From Martinezella rhizogenes (GTDB lineage Bacteria > Pseudomonadota > Alphaproteobacteria > Rhizobiales > Rhizobiaceae): 64,000 bases of DNA. The notes under the pieces were generated by a model that saw nothing but the letters and a program-made list of their open reading frames with translations, made no database searches and was not told where the DNA came from. Below, piece after piece: positions 1-8,289 of the stretch. Location: the NCBI RefSeq assembly GCF_007002745.1, contig NZ_SGNY01000003.1, forward strand, positions 434,001 through 498,000. Direction: 5' to 3'. Position 1 is the first letter of the stretch, and every line of letters starts with the position of its first letter. Both the position numbers and the translations under genes were made by a program.

Positions 1-1
1 C

Positions 2-3000
2 CAGTATTTTCCTGATGTCATCTATGAGTGGCAGGAATCGAAAACAAGCGGCGATACAGGTGGTTGGGAAGGTTCGTGGCAGGTCGCCGTGCCTGGCCCC
101 AGCCCGTTTGGAACGCGGGATGCGTCAAAGGATATCGGCCCCGGACGAACCGTGGAAAGCGTCGAGGCGATCGGTGGGGTTCCAGCGGCAATCCGCTCGG
201 GCGGAGCACTTGGTATCACCGGCTTTGCTACCGTCAACAATACCGCGATTGCCGGATCAATCGCCGACCGTGTTGCCGTTGCAGCGCCTGCGCCTTCGAA
301 CAATCCGACCGCATTACTGTCCAGTATGACGGCAAGCGGTGCGCTGTTCACGCTTGGCAGCGTCGCCACCCCACAGTCCGGCGGCTTTGGCGGCACCATT
401 CCCGGCCAGACGTTCCTCTATGAGACCCGCGCCGCCTTCCTTGACGTCTCCAAATTCTATGGCTCCAGCTATTTCCTTGGTCGCATCGGCTACCAGCCGG
501 ATCGCCAGATCCAGTTCCTTGGGGACGCCTATTTCGAGAACCAGTATATTGAGCAACAGATCAGACTGGCCACGGGCTCAGGTTTTACCGGGCAGGATTC
601 AATTACCCAGATAAAGCAGCTTCTCGACAATGGAGCCGCCTATCTCGGAGCGCAGCAGCGCCCGCTCGGCCAACCTTTGACGGCTGAGGAGATCGCCAGC
701 CTCACCGAATCCGTCGTCGTTTATGAGTGGCAGACGGTGAACGGCGCGAGCGTTCTTGCGCCGGTACTGCATCTCGCCGCTAATGACAGGGAAAGATTGA
801 ATTCTGCAGGCGCGCTGATCGCGGGCAATCAGGTGACGATCGATACCGGCCTGCTTGCAACATCAGGGATGATTGCATCGACTGGCGATCTTACTGTTTC
901 CGGTTCGTCGATCGCGGCAATCGGCGGCACCTTCACGGCGGGGGGTAATGCCTCGCTGAAGGGCAATGAGGGCATTCTGCTCGCCAATGCGAAGGTGACG
1001 GCCGGCGGCAATCTCGGCCTGACGTCTGACGGAGACATCAATATCTCCGTCACCGAACGGTCAACGACCAGCACTTTGCGCGACAAGCGGAGTTCTACGA
1101 CGGTTGTGAGAACCACCAGCCAGGGTTCCGAGATCACCGCGGGCGGGTCGGTCTCAGCCAATGCAGGTGGCAACCTCAACGTCATCGGCAGCAACATTGC
1201 TGCCGATGGAACGGTTGGTCTGAAGGCGACCGGCGATGTGACAGTCGCTGAGGCCATCGACACCACCACGATAGATTACACCTACAGGAAAAAGGGCGGT
1301 CTGTTCGGCGGAAGCAAACAGACGACGAGCCACACGGAAACGCAGACTGTCGTCGGCTCATCGGTCAGCGGCGGGAAGGGCGTGTCCATCGTCTCAGGTG
1401 GAGATACCGTCGTCTCCGCCTCGAAGGTGATGGCTGGCGATGAGACCAGCAAAGCCGATATCAATGTCAGCGCGGGCGGCGATCTTCTGATCGCGTCGGG
1501 CAAGAATACGGCGGAGTTCGAACAGAGCTCCTCATCCAAGGGCTTCCTCTCGAAAAAGAGCTCGACGCAGTACAACTATGATGAAGCCACAGTCGGCTCC
1601 GAGCTTTCCGCGTCCGGCAACATCAAGCTGGATGCTGGCGGCAACGCTGTCATAGCGGGCTCGAACATAACGGCAGGCGATGCGATTAGCGTCGCCGGCG
1701 ACAGCGTCGCCATCATCGGGGCGGAGGAGCAGCACGCGCTGGAGAGCAGCAGCAAGAAATCCGGTCTGTTCGCCGGTTCCGGCGGTGGCTTCCTTTCGCT
1801 CTGGGGCAAGGAGCAGAAAGAAAAGAGCCAATCATCTACCCTAAACGTTGGCTCTGCGCTGAAGGCGGGGACCGATGTCACGCTCACGGCACGCGAAAAC
1901 GACGTGAATGTCATCGGCTCCTCTATCGCAGCCAGCAGTGACATCACCCTTGATGCAGCTCGCGACGTCAATATCACTCCCGGGGCAGAAAGTGCCTCGT
2001 CGGCGCAGAAGGAGCAGCGCTCCGGTTTCGGTCTTTCTTTCAGTTCAGGCGGTGGTAGCGCCTCTGTGGGCATTGGCTACGGCAAGTCGGTTGATCAAAC
2101 AAGCCAGTCTTCCGAGACCAGTGCCAGATCCACCCTTTCTGCCGGCCGTGATCTGATAATCTCGGCGGGCCGCGATGCCAACCTTCAAGCGGCTGAGGTG
2201 TCCGCTGAGCGGGATGTTGCTATCCTCGCAGAGCGCAACGTCAATCTGCTTTCGGCGCAGGACAAGTCCAACTACGAAAGCCTGCATGAGGAGATGTTTG
2301 CTGGCATCAGCCTGTCGGTGTCCTCCGGCCTCGCGAGTGCTGCGGGTAGTCTCGCTAACGCTGCCGGAAAGCTTGGCGGTCCGAACGGTGCCTATGCTCT
2401 CGCACCGTCTGCGCTCGCGGCGTATCGAGTAAAAGACATTCTTAAGCAGATCGACGGCGGTTCTCAGCCGCTGGCCTCTGCAAGCCTGTCCATCGGCTTC
2501 ACATACCAAAAGAGTAGCGCAACTCTCTCGACATTAACGCCGGTTGTCACAACGATTGAAGCAGGGGATTCGGTCAGCATTGTCGCCAACTCCGGCGATT
2601 TGACCGGTCGTGGCGTTCAGATTGCAGCAGGCACCCAAAGCGATCCGGCATCAGGAAATGTGCTTCTCATGGCTGGCGGCTCCATTCTGTTGGAAAGCGC
2701 CCAGTCTGCTTCATCCTCATCGAGCAGCAGCCAGTCAGCAAACGCTTCAATTGGTGTCAATCTTACGAACGGCGGTCTGAGTGGCGGTTTTGCAGCAGGC
2801 AGCGGCAAGCAGGACGCTAACAGCGTCACTCACCTCAACACCCATGTCATGGGCACCGGCAATGTCACACTGGCTTCTGGCAACGACACCACGCTTGCGG
2901 GAGCTGTTGTGTCCGGTGAACGGGTTACTGCTGCCGTCGGTGGCGATCTCAACATCGTCAGCCGCCAGGACACGATGGTCTACGACGAAAAGACAGCTGG

Positions 3001-4819
3001 TGGTGGCCTCAATCTTTCCTCGGCGGGCAAGGTTGGCGGTGGAGTTCAGAAAAGCGATGTTGAAGGCAACTATGCCAACGTCTCCGAACAAAGCGGATTA
3101 ATCGCGGGCTCTGGAGGATATAACGTCAAGGTCGGTGGCAATGTTGGTCTCGTCGGTGGCGTGATAGGTTCCACGGCCGATCCTGCTCAGAATACGCTTT
3201 CTGCCAATTCGCTGACATGGTCGGATATAACCAACCGCTCCGAGGCGTCGAGCTCCAGTCTTGGAATATCCCTGACGCCCGGCGGCATTCCCGTTCCTGT
3301 GGTCGGCCAGCCGGCCAACGAGGAGGATCAGGGGGTTGCCCGCGCCACACTGACGCCAGGTCAGCTGACGCTCACCAATCAGACACAGGATTTGGCCTCA
3401 CTCAACACGGACCTCTCTAAAGCCAACACAACAGCCGACCCATTTGACATCGAGCGTCTGAAGGCGAAACAGGAGAGTGCAGCTGCCCTCTCTGCGCTTG
3501 CCAACATCGCCGTTGGTGACATCTCCGCTAAACTCGGTTTTGCCGAAGGCAGTCCGGCGAAGATTGCTCTTCATGCGGCAGTTGGAGGCTTGGTCGCACA
3601 GCTTGCAGGCGGCAATGCCGGATCTGGAGCGCTCGCAGGTGGATTGAGCGAAGTCGTCAATGGCGTCTTGCAGCAGGTGTTGAGCGCCAATCCGAACCTG
3701 ACCGGCGACCAGAAAAGCGCCATCACGCAGTGGGTGGCGGCAATAGTCGGCGCGGCGGTCGGAGGCGAAACCGGCGCGGCCGCCGGGCTAGACAACGTCA
3801 ATTATAATTTCCTGACTCACAAGCAGAGTGAGGATCTCGCCAAGGAACTAAAGGGCTGCGACAGTGCTGGCGATCCTGCTGCGTGTAAAGCTGCCGTGTC
3901 AGATAAATATAGCCAGATCGACTTCGATCAGGACCGTCAGCTTGATGCCTGCCGGACGAGGCAGTGTGTACAGGACCTGTTGGGTGATCTGAACGATGAC
4001 CCGCGTTTTGCATACCTTGATGTGATGAAACTGCAGGAACTTGGCGTCAGTGAGTCACTGGCGCAGCGCCTGCTCTCTTATCAGGTCATGGAACGATGGC
4101 TAACAGGAGATTCCACCGTCTTCGAGCAGAAGATCATGGATGTCGCTTCTGGTGTGGGTTACTGCGAGGACCATGGTCAATCGAATGGGTGTTTCGCAAA
4201 TGGCCAAGCTCTCAAATACGTGTCAGCGACTGTAACCGAAATCGCCTACGGTGTGATCGGTTTGCGGTCTGGCATTGGAACAGGTCACGGGGAGGCAAGC
4301 GGGGGGCAAACGGCCGGATACAGAAGAGTTGTCGCATCCGACGGAACCGTCGTTCTCGTTCCTGAAGGGTACAGACCACTTTCTAGCGCCGGTGCGGTTG
4401 GCAACGATGTAGGCGGTTTGCCTGTTGGTTTTGCACGAGTTGTTGACGCAAACGGTAACGTTGTCATAGCTGATAACCGTGGCAATGTTTTCAGTTCGGT
4501 CGATATTCTACCCGTTCCCACCGGGGCATTCAGCGGTAGGTATGAAGCAAATCCAAAACATGACCAGATTCGTCCGGGGGTAAGTGCCCAACCTACGAAC
4601 GGAGGGCAAGCATTGTCTAATTCTGTGCCGCTCGGCGGGAATAGTACTGCGCGTATAGGTTACGACAGTTCCACAGGCGAAATTGTTGTGTTTCAAAATC
4701 ACTTTGAGAGCGTATATCACGGGTATGTTCCGTCTTCTTGGAACGAGCTGCGGCAGTCCGAGAAAAATGCACTTATCCGTGCTGGGCTGTTCACGGCCAA
4801 AGGGAGGCCTGTCAAGTGA
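2..4819 (+). CDS. Filamentous haemagglutinin/CdiA-like exoprotein with C-terminal toxin-like tip (5' partial)
   Basis: The frame is open from the first bases of the window, so the N-terminus (signal peptide, TPS secretion domain) lies upstream; about 1605 residues are visible. Most of the protein is Gly/Ser/Ala/Asn/Val-rich beta-helical repeats of the haemagglutinin-repeat type, with recurring pieces such as AGGNLNVIGSNIAADG and GGDLLIASG. Near 3560-3800 comes the hydrophobic Gly/Ala-rich segment that precedes the toxin in CdiA-like proteins, ending in DNVNYNFL, which may stand where others have VENN. The last ~60 residues (from about 4640) hold RIGYDSSTGEIVVF and YHGY followed by a Lys-rich end, the look of a small nuclease-like toxin tip, but I cannot name its family. 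In the CDI family such tips enter neighbouring cells and the next gene gives immunity. The toxin role is inferred from architecture and context. No cdiB-type transporter is in view. Confidence 0.85.
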   Translation, partial: QYFPDVIYEWQESKTSGDTGGWEGSWQVAVPGPSPFGTRDASKDIGPGRTVESVEAIGGVPAAIRSGGALGITGFATVNNTAIAGSIADRVAVAAPAPSNNPTALLSSMTASGALFTLGSVATPQSGGFGGTIPGQTFLYETRAAFLDVSKFYGSSYFLGRIGYQPDRQIQFLGDAYFENQYIEQQIRLATGSGFTGQDSITQIKQLLDNGAAYLGAQQRPLGQPLTAEEIASLTESVVVYEWQTVNGASVLAPVLHLAANDRERLNSAGALIAGNQVTIDTGLLATSGMIASTGDLTVSGSSIAAIGGTFTAGGNASLKGNEGILLANAKVTAGGNLGLTSDGDINISVTERSTTSTLRDKRSSTTVVRTTSQGSEITAGGSVSANAGGNLNVIGSNIAADGTVGLKATGDVTVAEAIDTTTIDYTYRKKGGLFGGSKQTTSHTETQTVVGSSVSGGKGVSIVSGGDTVVSASKVMAGDETSKADINVSAGGDLLIASGKNTAEFEQSSSSKGFLSKKSSTQYNYDEATVGSELSASGNIKLDAGGNAVIAGSNITAGDAISVAGDSVAIIGAEEQHALESSSKKSGLFAGSGGGFLSLWGKEQKEKSQSSTLNVGSALKAGTDVTLTARENDVNVIGSSIAASSDITLDAARDVNITPGAESASSAQKEQRSGFGLSFSSGGGSASVGIGYGKSVDQTSQSSETSARSTLSAGRDLIISAGRDANLQAAEVSAERDVAILAERNVNLLSAQDKSNYESLHEEMFAGISLSVSSGLASAAGSLANAAGKLGGPNGAYALAPSALAAYRVKDILKQIDGGSQPLASASLSIGFTYQKSSATLSTLTPVVTTIEAGDSVSIVANSGDLTGRGVQIAAGTQSDPASGNVLLMAGGSILLESAQSASSSSSSSQSANASIGVNLTNGGLSGGFAAGSGKQDANSVTHLNTHVMGTGNVTLASGNDTTLAGAVVSGERVTAAVGGDLNIVSRQDTMVYDEKTAGGGLNLSSAGKVGGGVQKSDVEGNYANVSEQSGLIAGSGGYNVKVGGNVGLVGGVIGSTADPAQNTLSANSLTWSDITNRSEASSSSLGISLTPGGIPVPVVGQPANEEDQGVARATLTPGQLTLTNQTQDLASLNTDLSKANTTADPFDIERLKAKQESAAALSALANIAVGDISAKLGFAEGSPAKIALHAAVGGLVAQLAGGNAGSGALAGGLSEVVNGVLQQVLSANPNLTGDQKSAITQWVAAIVGAAVGGETGAAAGLDNVNYNFLTHKQSEDLAKELKGCDSAGDPAACKAAVSDKYSQIDFDQDRQLDACRTRQCVQDLLGDLNDDPRFAYLDVMKLQELGVSESLAQRLLSYQVMERWLTGDSTVFEQKIMDVASGVGYCEDHGQSNGCFANGQALKYVSATVTEIAYGVIGLRSGIGTGHGEASGGQTAGYRRVVASDGTVVLVPEGYRPLSSAGAVGNDVGGLPVGFARVVDANGNVVIADNRGNVFSSVDILPVPTGAFSGRYEANPKHDQIRPGVSAQPTNGGQALSNSVPLGGNSTARIGYDSSTGEIVVFQNHFESVYHGYVPSSWNELRQSEKNALIRAGLFTAKGRPVK

Positions 4820-5193
4820 AGTACAAATCGCCAGAAAACAGAACGGAAAAAGAAATTATTGAGATTTTGTCGCGTATTGACAACGATCCAGAAGAAAGAA
4901 TATCCGCAGTTTTGTCTGCTGTTTACTATGGAAAAACGATAAATTTTTCAGGGGATACTTTGATAGAAGAGTTTAAAAAGGCAAAGTATAGTGAGAAGCT
5001 ATGGTTAAAGAATATTTTTGAAACATTCTATGGAATGTGTCGAACAAATTATCGTATTGATGATAGTATTATGGTTTTGACGGATTTTGAAAGGCAGAAT
5101 CCAGAATATAGTTTGGATATTAAATCCACTATTGAAGCGCTTGCTGAGTACAAATCCATATTTAATGGCGATCATAGCGAAGGGCGGTTTTGA
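4816..5193 (+). CDS. Probable immunity protein of the upstream CdiA-like toxin
   Basis: This 125-residue protein starts MKYKSPENRTEKEI. I chose the GTG at 4816 because it overlaps the exoprotein stop as GTGA and has AGGGAGG at 4801-4807, eight bases upstream; a longer in-frame start at 4738 would lie inside the toxin gene. The protein is charged, has no signal peptide or membrane segment, and looks all-helical. Base composition is clearly AT-richer than that of the exoprotein and the core genes, typical of horizontally exchanged toxin/immunity cassettes. I recognise no family. The immunity role is inferred only from position: immediately downstream of, and translationally coupled to, a CdiA-like C-terminus. 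Confidence 0.6.
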   Translation: MKYKSPENRTEKEIIEILSRIDNDPEERISAVLSAVYYGKTINFSGDTLIEEFKKAKYSEKLWLKNIFETFYGMCRTNYRIDDSIMVLTDFERQNPEYSLDIKSTIEALAEYKSIFNGDHSEGRF

Positions 5194-5245
5194 TGAGGGT
5201 TGGGGTAAGTCATCCGATTCATTGTAGAAGACGCCGATATAATTA

Positions 5246-5728
5246 ATGAAGATGTTGAAATCCTTCTCCTCCATTATTGTCGGATCTCTGTTCCTGACTG
5301 GATGCACCGCATTGAATCAGACATCGTCGGCGATCAACGACGCGAATAGCGGTGTCGTCGCTGCGATGCTGTCACCATACCGAAAACTTGACTCCCAATG
5401 GCGAGGCAAGACACTCGCAGACTTTCAGAGCAGGTTCGGGGCACCGACAGGCCAGGACAAGGAAGGGAACCGCGTGTGGTTTCGCACCATTGTCGCGCAT
5501 ATTCCGGGACAATATGTTGAGACAGCGGACTATATGCAAAATATGACAATTAGACGCAGGGAGTTCATTTCTGCGCACGACGCGCAGAAAAGTTGCGAGA
5601 TCGCCGTCACGGTGAAAGCAGGACGGATAGCAGCGATAAACGCGCGTCGCGATATCGGTATTCCGACGGACAGCTATCGCCTGTCTTCAGGGATGGAATC
5701 GACTTGCCAGCGGATATTTGGATTATAA
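5246..5728 (+). CDS. Small outer-membrane-type lipoprotein, function unknown
   Basis: This is a 160-residue protein with a clear lipoprotein signal: a Lys-containing N-terminus, a short hydrophobic stretch and the lipobox LTGC with the modifiable Cys near residue 20. The mature part contains WRGKTLADFQSRFGAP, the kind of short motif seen in SmpA/OmlA-like or other small periplasmic lipoproteins, and two further cysteines in the C-terminal half. It lies 52 bases after the presumed immunity gene on the same strand and could share its transcript. No enzymatic motif is visible. A role in assembling or anchoring the exoprotein is possible but unsupported. Confidence 0.7.
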   Translation: MKMLKSFSSIIVGSLFLTGCTALNQTSSAINDANSGVVAAMLSPYRKLDSQWRGKTLADFQSRFGAPTGQDKEGNRVWFRTIVAHIPGQYVETADYMQNMTIRRREFISAHDAQKSCEIAVTVKAGRIAAINARRDIGIPTDSYRLSSGMESTCQRIFGL

Positions 5729-5751
5729 TCTTTAGTCTATCTATCGATATA

Positions 5752-6336
5752 TCATTCTCTTTTTGGTCCAGTGTTCACGCCGCCCTCATCTGCGGAATTT
5801 TGAAGTATTCGGTAGACCTGCATTCGAGAACAGCCGACCGAAGCAGCTATAGCGGATGGCAGCATTCCCTGCGTCGATAGGCGTATAACGAGATCGCGAT
5901 CCACACGACGACTTCCACCCTTGTATACACCGAGATTCTTCGCGCGCTCGATACCCTCGCGCTGCCGCTCTCTGATGAAGCGCCGTTCCATCTGCGCCAC
6001 CATGCCGAGCACGGTCTAAATGACTTTTCCCATTTCGCCTTTTGTTGAAACGTGTGGTTCGAGAACAGTGATGTATGCGCCGCGCTGTTCACATTCGTGG
6101 ACGATGTTTAGAACATCACGGGTGTCACGGCCGAGGCGATCAAGTCGGGTGACGATCAACTCGTCATCTTCGCGCAAGAACTCGATGATCGTTGCCAACT
6201 CGGTTCGGCCTCGGCGGCTTGCGCCTGAGACTTTTTCGCACCGGACGATCTGGCAGCCTTCGGCTACAAGCCGCTGTTGCTGAATTTCTAAATCCTGATC
6301 AAGCGTGCTTACGCGCGCGTACCCAATTCGAGCCAT
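5752..6336 (-). pseudogene. Serine resolvase/invertase (Pin family), interrupted by an amber codon
   Basis: The first 106 codons give a normal N-terminal catalytic domain: ARIGYARVST with the catalytic Ser, then LVTRLDRLGRDTRDVL. A TAG at 6018-6016 follows GKVI. The same frame continues without any other lesion as TVLGMVAQMERRFIRERQ, then a Hin-like helix-turn-helix (LPSAIAASVGCSRMQVYRIL) and stops at 5752. Family members usually have Leu where the stop sits, so one base change (TTG to TAG) explains it. The full reading is 194 residues, the usual length for small resolvases. It might still act if the stop is suppressed, but a product made from the second half alone would lack the catalytic Ser. 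A serine recombinase points to a past transposon or integrated element here. Confidence 0.85.
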
Positions 6337-6398
6337 GTGTCACCTCAAGCTTTAGGCTTGACGCTACCCCGTCACAAATAGTCGCTGTCAACCCAGAT

Positions 6399-6418
6399 GT
6401 TACATGAGTGGCTGTAAC
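6399..6418. repeat. Short inverted repeat GTTACA/TGTAAC, candidate accessory res subsite
   Basis: There is a perfect 6-bp match of GTTACA (6399-6404) with TGTAAC (6413-6418) around an 8-bp spacer. The word TTACATGAG here recurs as TCACATGAG in the dyad at 6429-6455, suggesting both are read by the same protein, most simply the neighbouring resolvase. Confidence 0.3.
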
Positions 6419-6428
6419 CGCTGGTTCG

Positions 6429-6455
6429 TCACATGAGGGTATAACCCTGATGTAA
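6429..6455. repeat. Imperfect 12-bp inverted repeat, candidate res subsite
   Basis: The arms are TCACATGAGGGT and ACCCTGATGTAA around the 3-bp centre ATA, matching at 10 of 12 positions. A 27-bp dyad with 12-bp arms about 100 bases upstream of a small serine resolvase gene is how a res crossover subsite looks in Tn3-type systems. A second dyad lies just left of it (6399-6418). Confidence 0.4.
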
Positions 6456-6648
6456 CACGTGCCGTTGCGCCTTGCGAACATTGGTGCTCGCCATCACAAG
6501 GCACTTGGGGGCGCCTTGGCGTCTCTCGGTTAGGAGGCCTTGGAATAGGTAGGTAGCATGCCCGGTTTCGCGCATACCTAACAATCGGCTATGGAACTAG
6601 GTATTGGCTTCCATCGCGCCAGAGATGCAGCAGCGTCTGCCCGCCTCT

Positions 6649-8289
6649 CTACTTTTTCGCGGAACCGCCCAGACGCAACCACTCATACTCATCGATCCCG
6701 ACACGGGCGAGCGACCCGGAGACGTCCGTTGCAATCCGTTGAGCTTTCAGCGGATCGATGTCGCCGAGCCACCAGTAGACGTGGTCGTTCGAGCTGTTGA
6801 ACAGGAACCTGCCGTCCTCGGACTCTGCGCGCACCGTCTCGGAGAGGTCAGGCTTGAACTTGTCGTACAGCCGAGATCCGGCCGAGGTACTGACATACAC
6901 CACAACCTTCTTCTCTCCATCCCGTATAACCAAGTTTTCCGTAGACTTTGCTGCCTTCTTCGCGACTAATTCGATGAAAGGGAAATAGCGACTCTCCGTG
7001 ATGCGCACCGTGTCGCAGGCAGGTTGAACACAAAGGAAATATCGGGTCTTTCTGCCCACCTGCTTGACGACGCTACCCAAGGTCAGTGTCGGTAACCAGC
7101 CCTCCGGCAGTGGGTTAAAACCGCCGGGCTCTCTGACAAAAGTGGCGAATCGAGCAAAGTTCTGGCTGAGTTCCTTTTCGATATCACCGACTTTGGCGGG
7201 GTCGTTCTTGCTTATCGGTAAGAACAGCGACTTGTGAAAACCATCAAGCCTACCGGCGCCCTTTAGAACGCTCTCGCGGAGCTGATCCTTGGTCGTGCCG
7301 GCAGCTTCCAGATGTGCCTCCGCCTCAGGATAGCTGAAGTGCTCGTCAAGCCAGGCCGATAACTCTTGGTCGCCGAGCGCGTTGCCCAAATGCTTGGGCA
7401 ACGATAGCACACTCTTCATTTGAAGAAGGAATAGGTTCATCGCAAAGCCACGCGCCTCAGTGACGTGACCAAGCAACATGCGGTGGCCAACGAAGGCGGT
7501 ATCAAGGCTAGTGTCGAGATTGGCGAGGATATGGTGTGTGGCGTCCCGCAATGCCGCAATGCCGAGCAATGCGAAATTCGCCAAAAGGCCATGGCTAAGC
7601 TTGGCAAACTCCTCCACCGCAAAGTCCGGCAGGTCCTCGACCGCTACGCCGACATTAATAGACCTCTTTCTCACGAACCGGACCCGGCAAGTTCCGATCG
7701 TCAGAAGGGTGTCATCGTTGGGATCTTCCACTGCATCGAACTTCGCTCTCTTGAGATGCTCGCCCAATGCTTTGCGACGGTCAGCGAGCGGGTCGGCGCT
7801 GGTGTAAACGATCACGAGGCGGAGCCGGCCGTTGAGTTCCCGATCTTCAGTCAGTATTTTTTCGAGGATAGACCTTGCGAGGTTGTCTTGGTTGGGACGC
7901 AGGTACCAGTCGATTATCACGACGTCGGCGACGGATGCGGCGCGAACTGCTCGGTCTATGACTTGGGAGTCGGTGTCGGCCACCTCCGGCTTAAGGACGC
8001 CGCAAACGATCCGCTTATCCAGAAACGCGTCCGCCAGCGGCTTAATTTTCACCTCCGCATCGTTACCCAGTGCTTGATGTACAACGTCTGGCGAAGCGTC
8101 ACCGATGTGATTCTCGTTCGGTGCATTCGCAAAGAGAGGAGGTTCCGCCAGATCCTCCTCCGGGAGTTGCGTAGGAGGTTCGGCGATGATCTCGTCATCA
8201 ATCACTATGGCGGTCTTCAAGAAACGTTTTGTCGCCTTAAGGCCGTACTCCTTAAAGGCGGGCTTCGCTTGTGCGGCGTCTAAACTCAT
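6649..8289 (-). CDS. Large atypical response-regulator receiver protein
   Basis: This is a 546-residue soluble protein. Its N-terminal part has receiver hallmarks: the acidic pair in TAIVIDDEI (D31, D32), a phosphoacceptor candidate D127 in VVIIDWYL, and VYTSA (161-165) where receivers carry the conserved Thr/Ser. About 65 residues of insertion separate the acidic pair from the rest, so the receiver is unusual. The remaining ~370 residues contain no DNA-binding helix-turn-helix that I can see and may be an effector or sensor module (FLCVQPACDTVRI near residue 430). The start overlaps nothing but directly abuts the kinase stop (TGAATG) with GGGGGAC just upstream, so the two are translationally coupled. 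It is best read as the output partner of that kinase; what it does after phosphorylation is unknown. Confidence 0.7.
   Translation of the reverse strand: MSLDAAQAKPAFKEYGLKATKRFLKTAIVIDDEIIAEPPTQLPEEDLAEPPLFANAPNENHIGDASPDVVHQALGNDAEVKIKPLADAFLDKRIVCGVLKPEVADTDSQVIDRAVRAASVADVVIIDWYLRPNQDNLARSILEKILTEDRELNGRLRLVIVYTSADPLADRRKALGEHLKRAKFDAVEDPNDDTLLTIGTCRVRFVRKRSINVGVAVEDLPDFAVEEFAKLSHGLLANFALLGIAALRDATHHILANLDTSLDTAFVGHRMLLGHVTEARGFAMNLFLLQMKSVLSLPKHLGNALGDQELSAWLDEHFSYPEAEAHLEAAGTTKDQLRESVLKGAGRLDGFHKSLFLPISKNDPAKVGDIEKELSQNFARFATFVREPGGFNPLPEGWLPTLTLGSVVKQVGRKTRYFLCVQPACDTVRITESRYFPFIELVAKKAAKSTENLVIRDGEKKVVVYVSTSAGSRLYDKFKPDLSETVRAESEDGRFLFNSSNDHVYWWLGDIDPLKAQRIATDVSGSLARVGIDEYEWLRLGGSAKK

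Larger units (their letters stand above)
6337..6648. other. Intergenic region with probable resolvase recombination site
   Basis: These 312 bases lie between the resolvase start and the 3' end of the receiver-protein gene. I see no convincing gene. The resolvase-proximal half (6395-6460) holds two imperfect inverted repeats, listed separately, which resemble subsites of a res site. The distal half (6480-6648) shows no clear structure. Confidence 0.5.

Noticed and set aside
7465..8283. A 272-codon plus-strand frame across the receiver-protein gene
   Set aside because: It is antisense to a coupled gene with receiver motifs; its own translation has no recognisable pattern.
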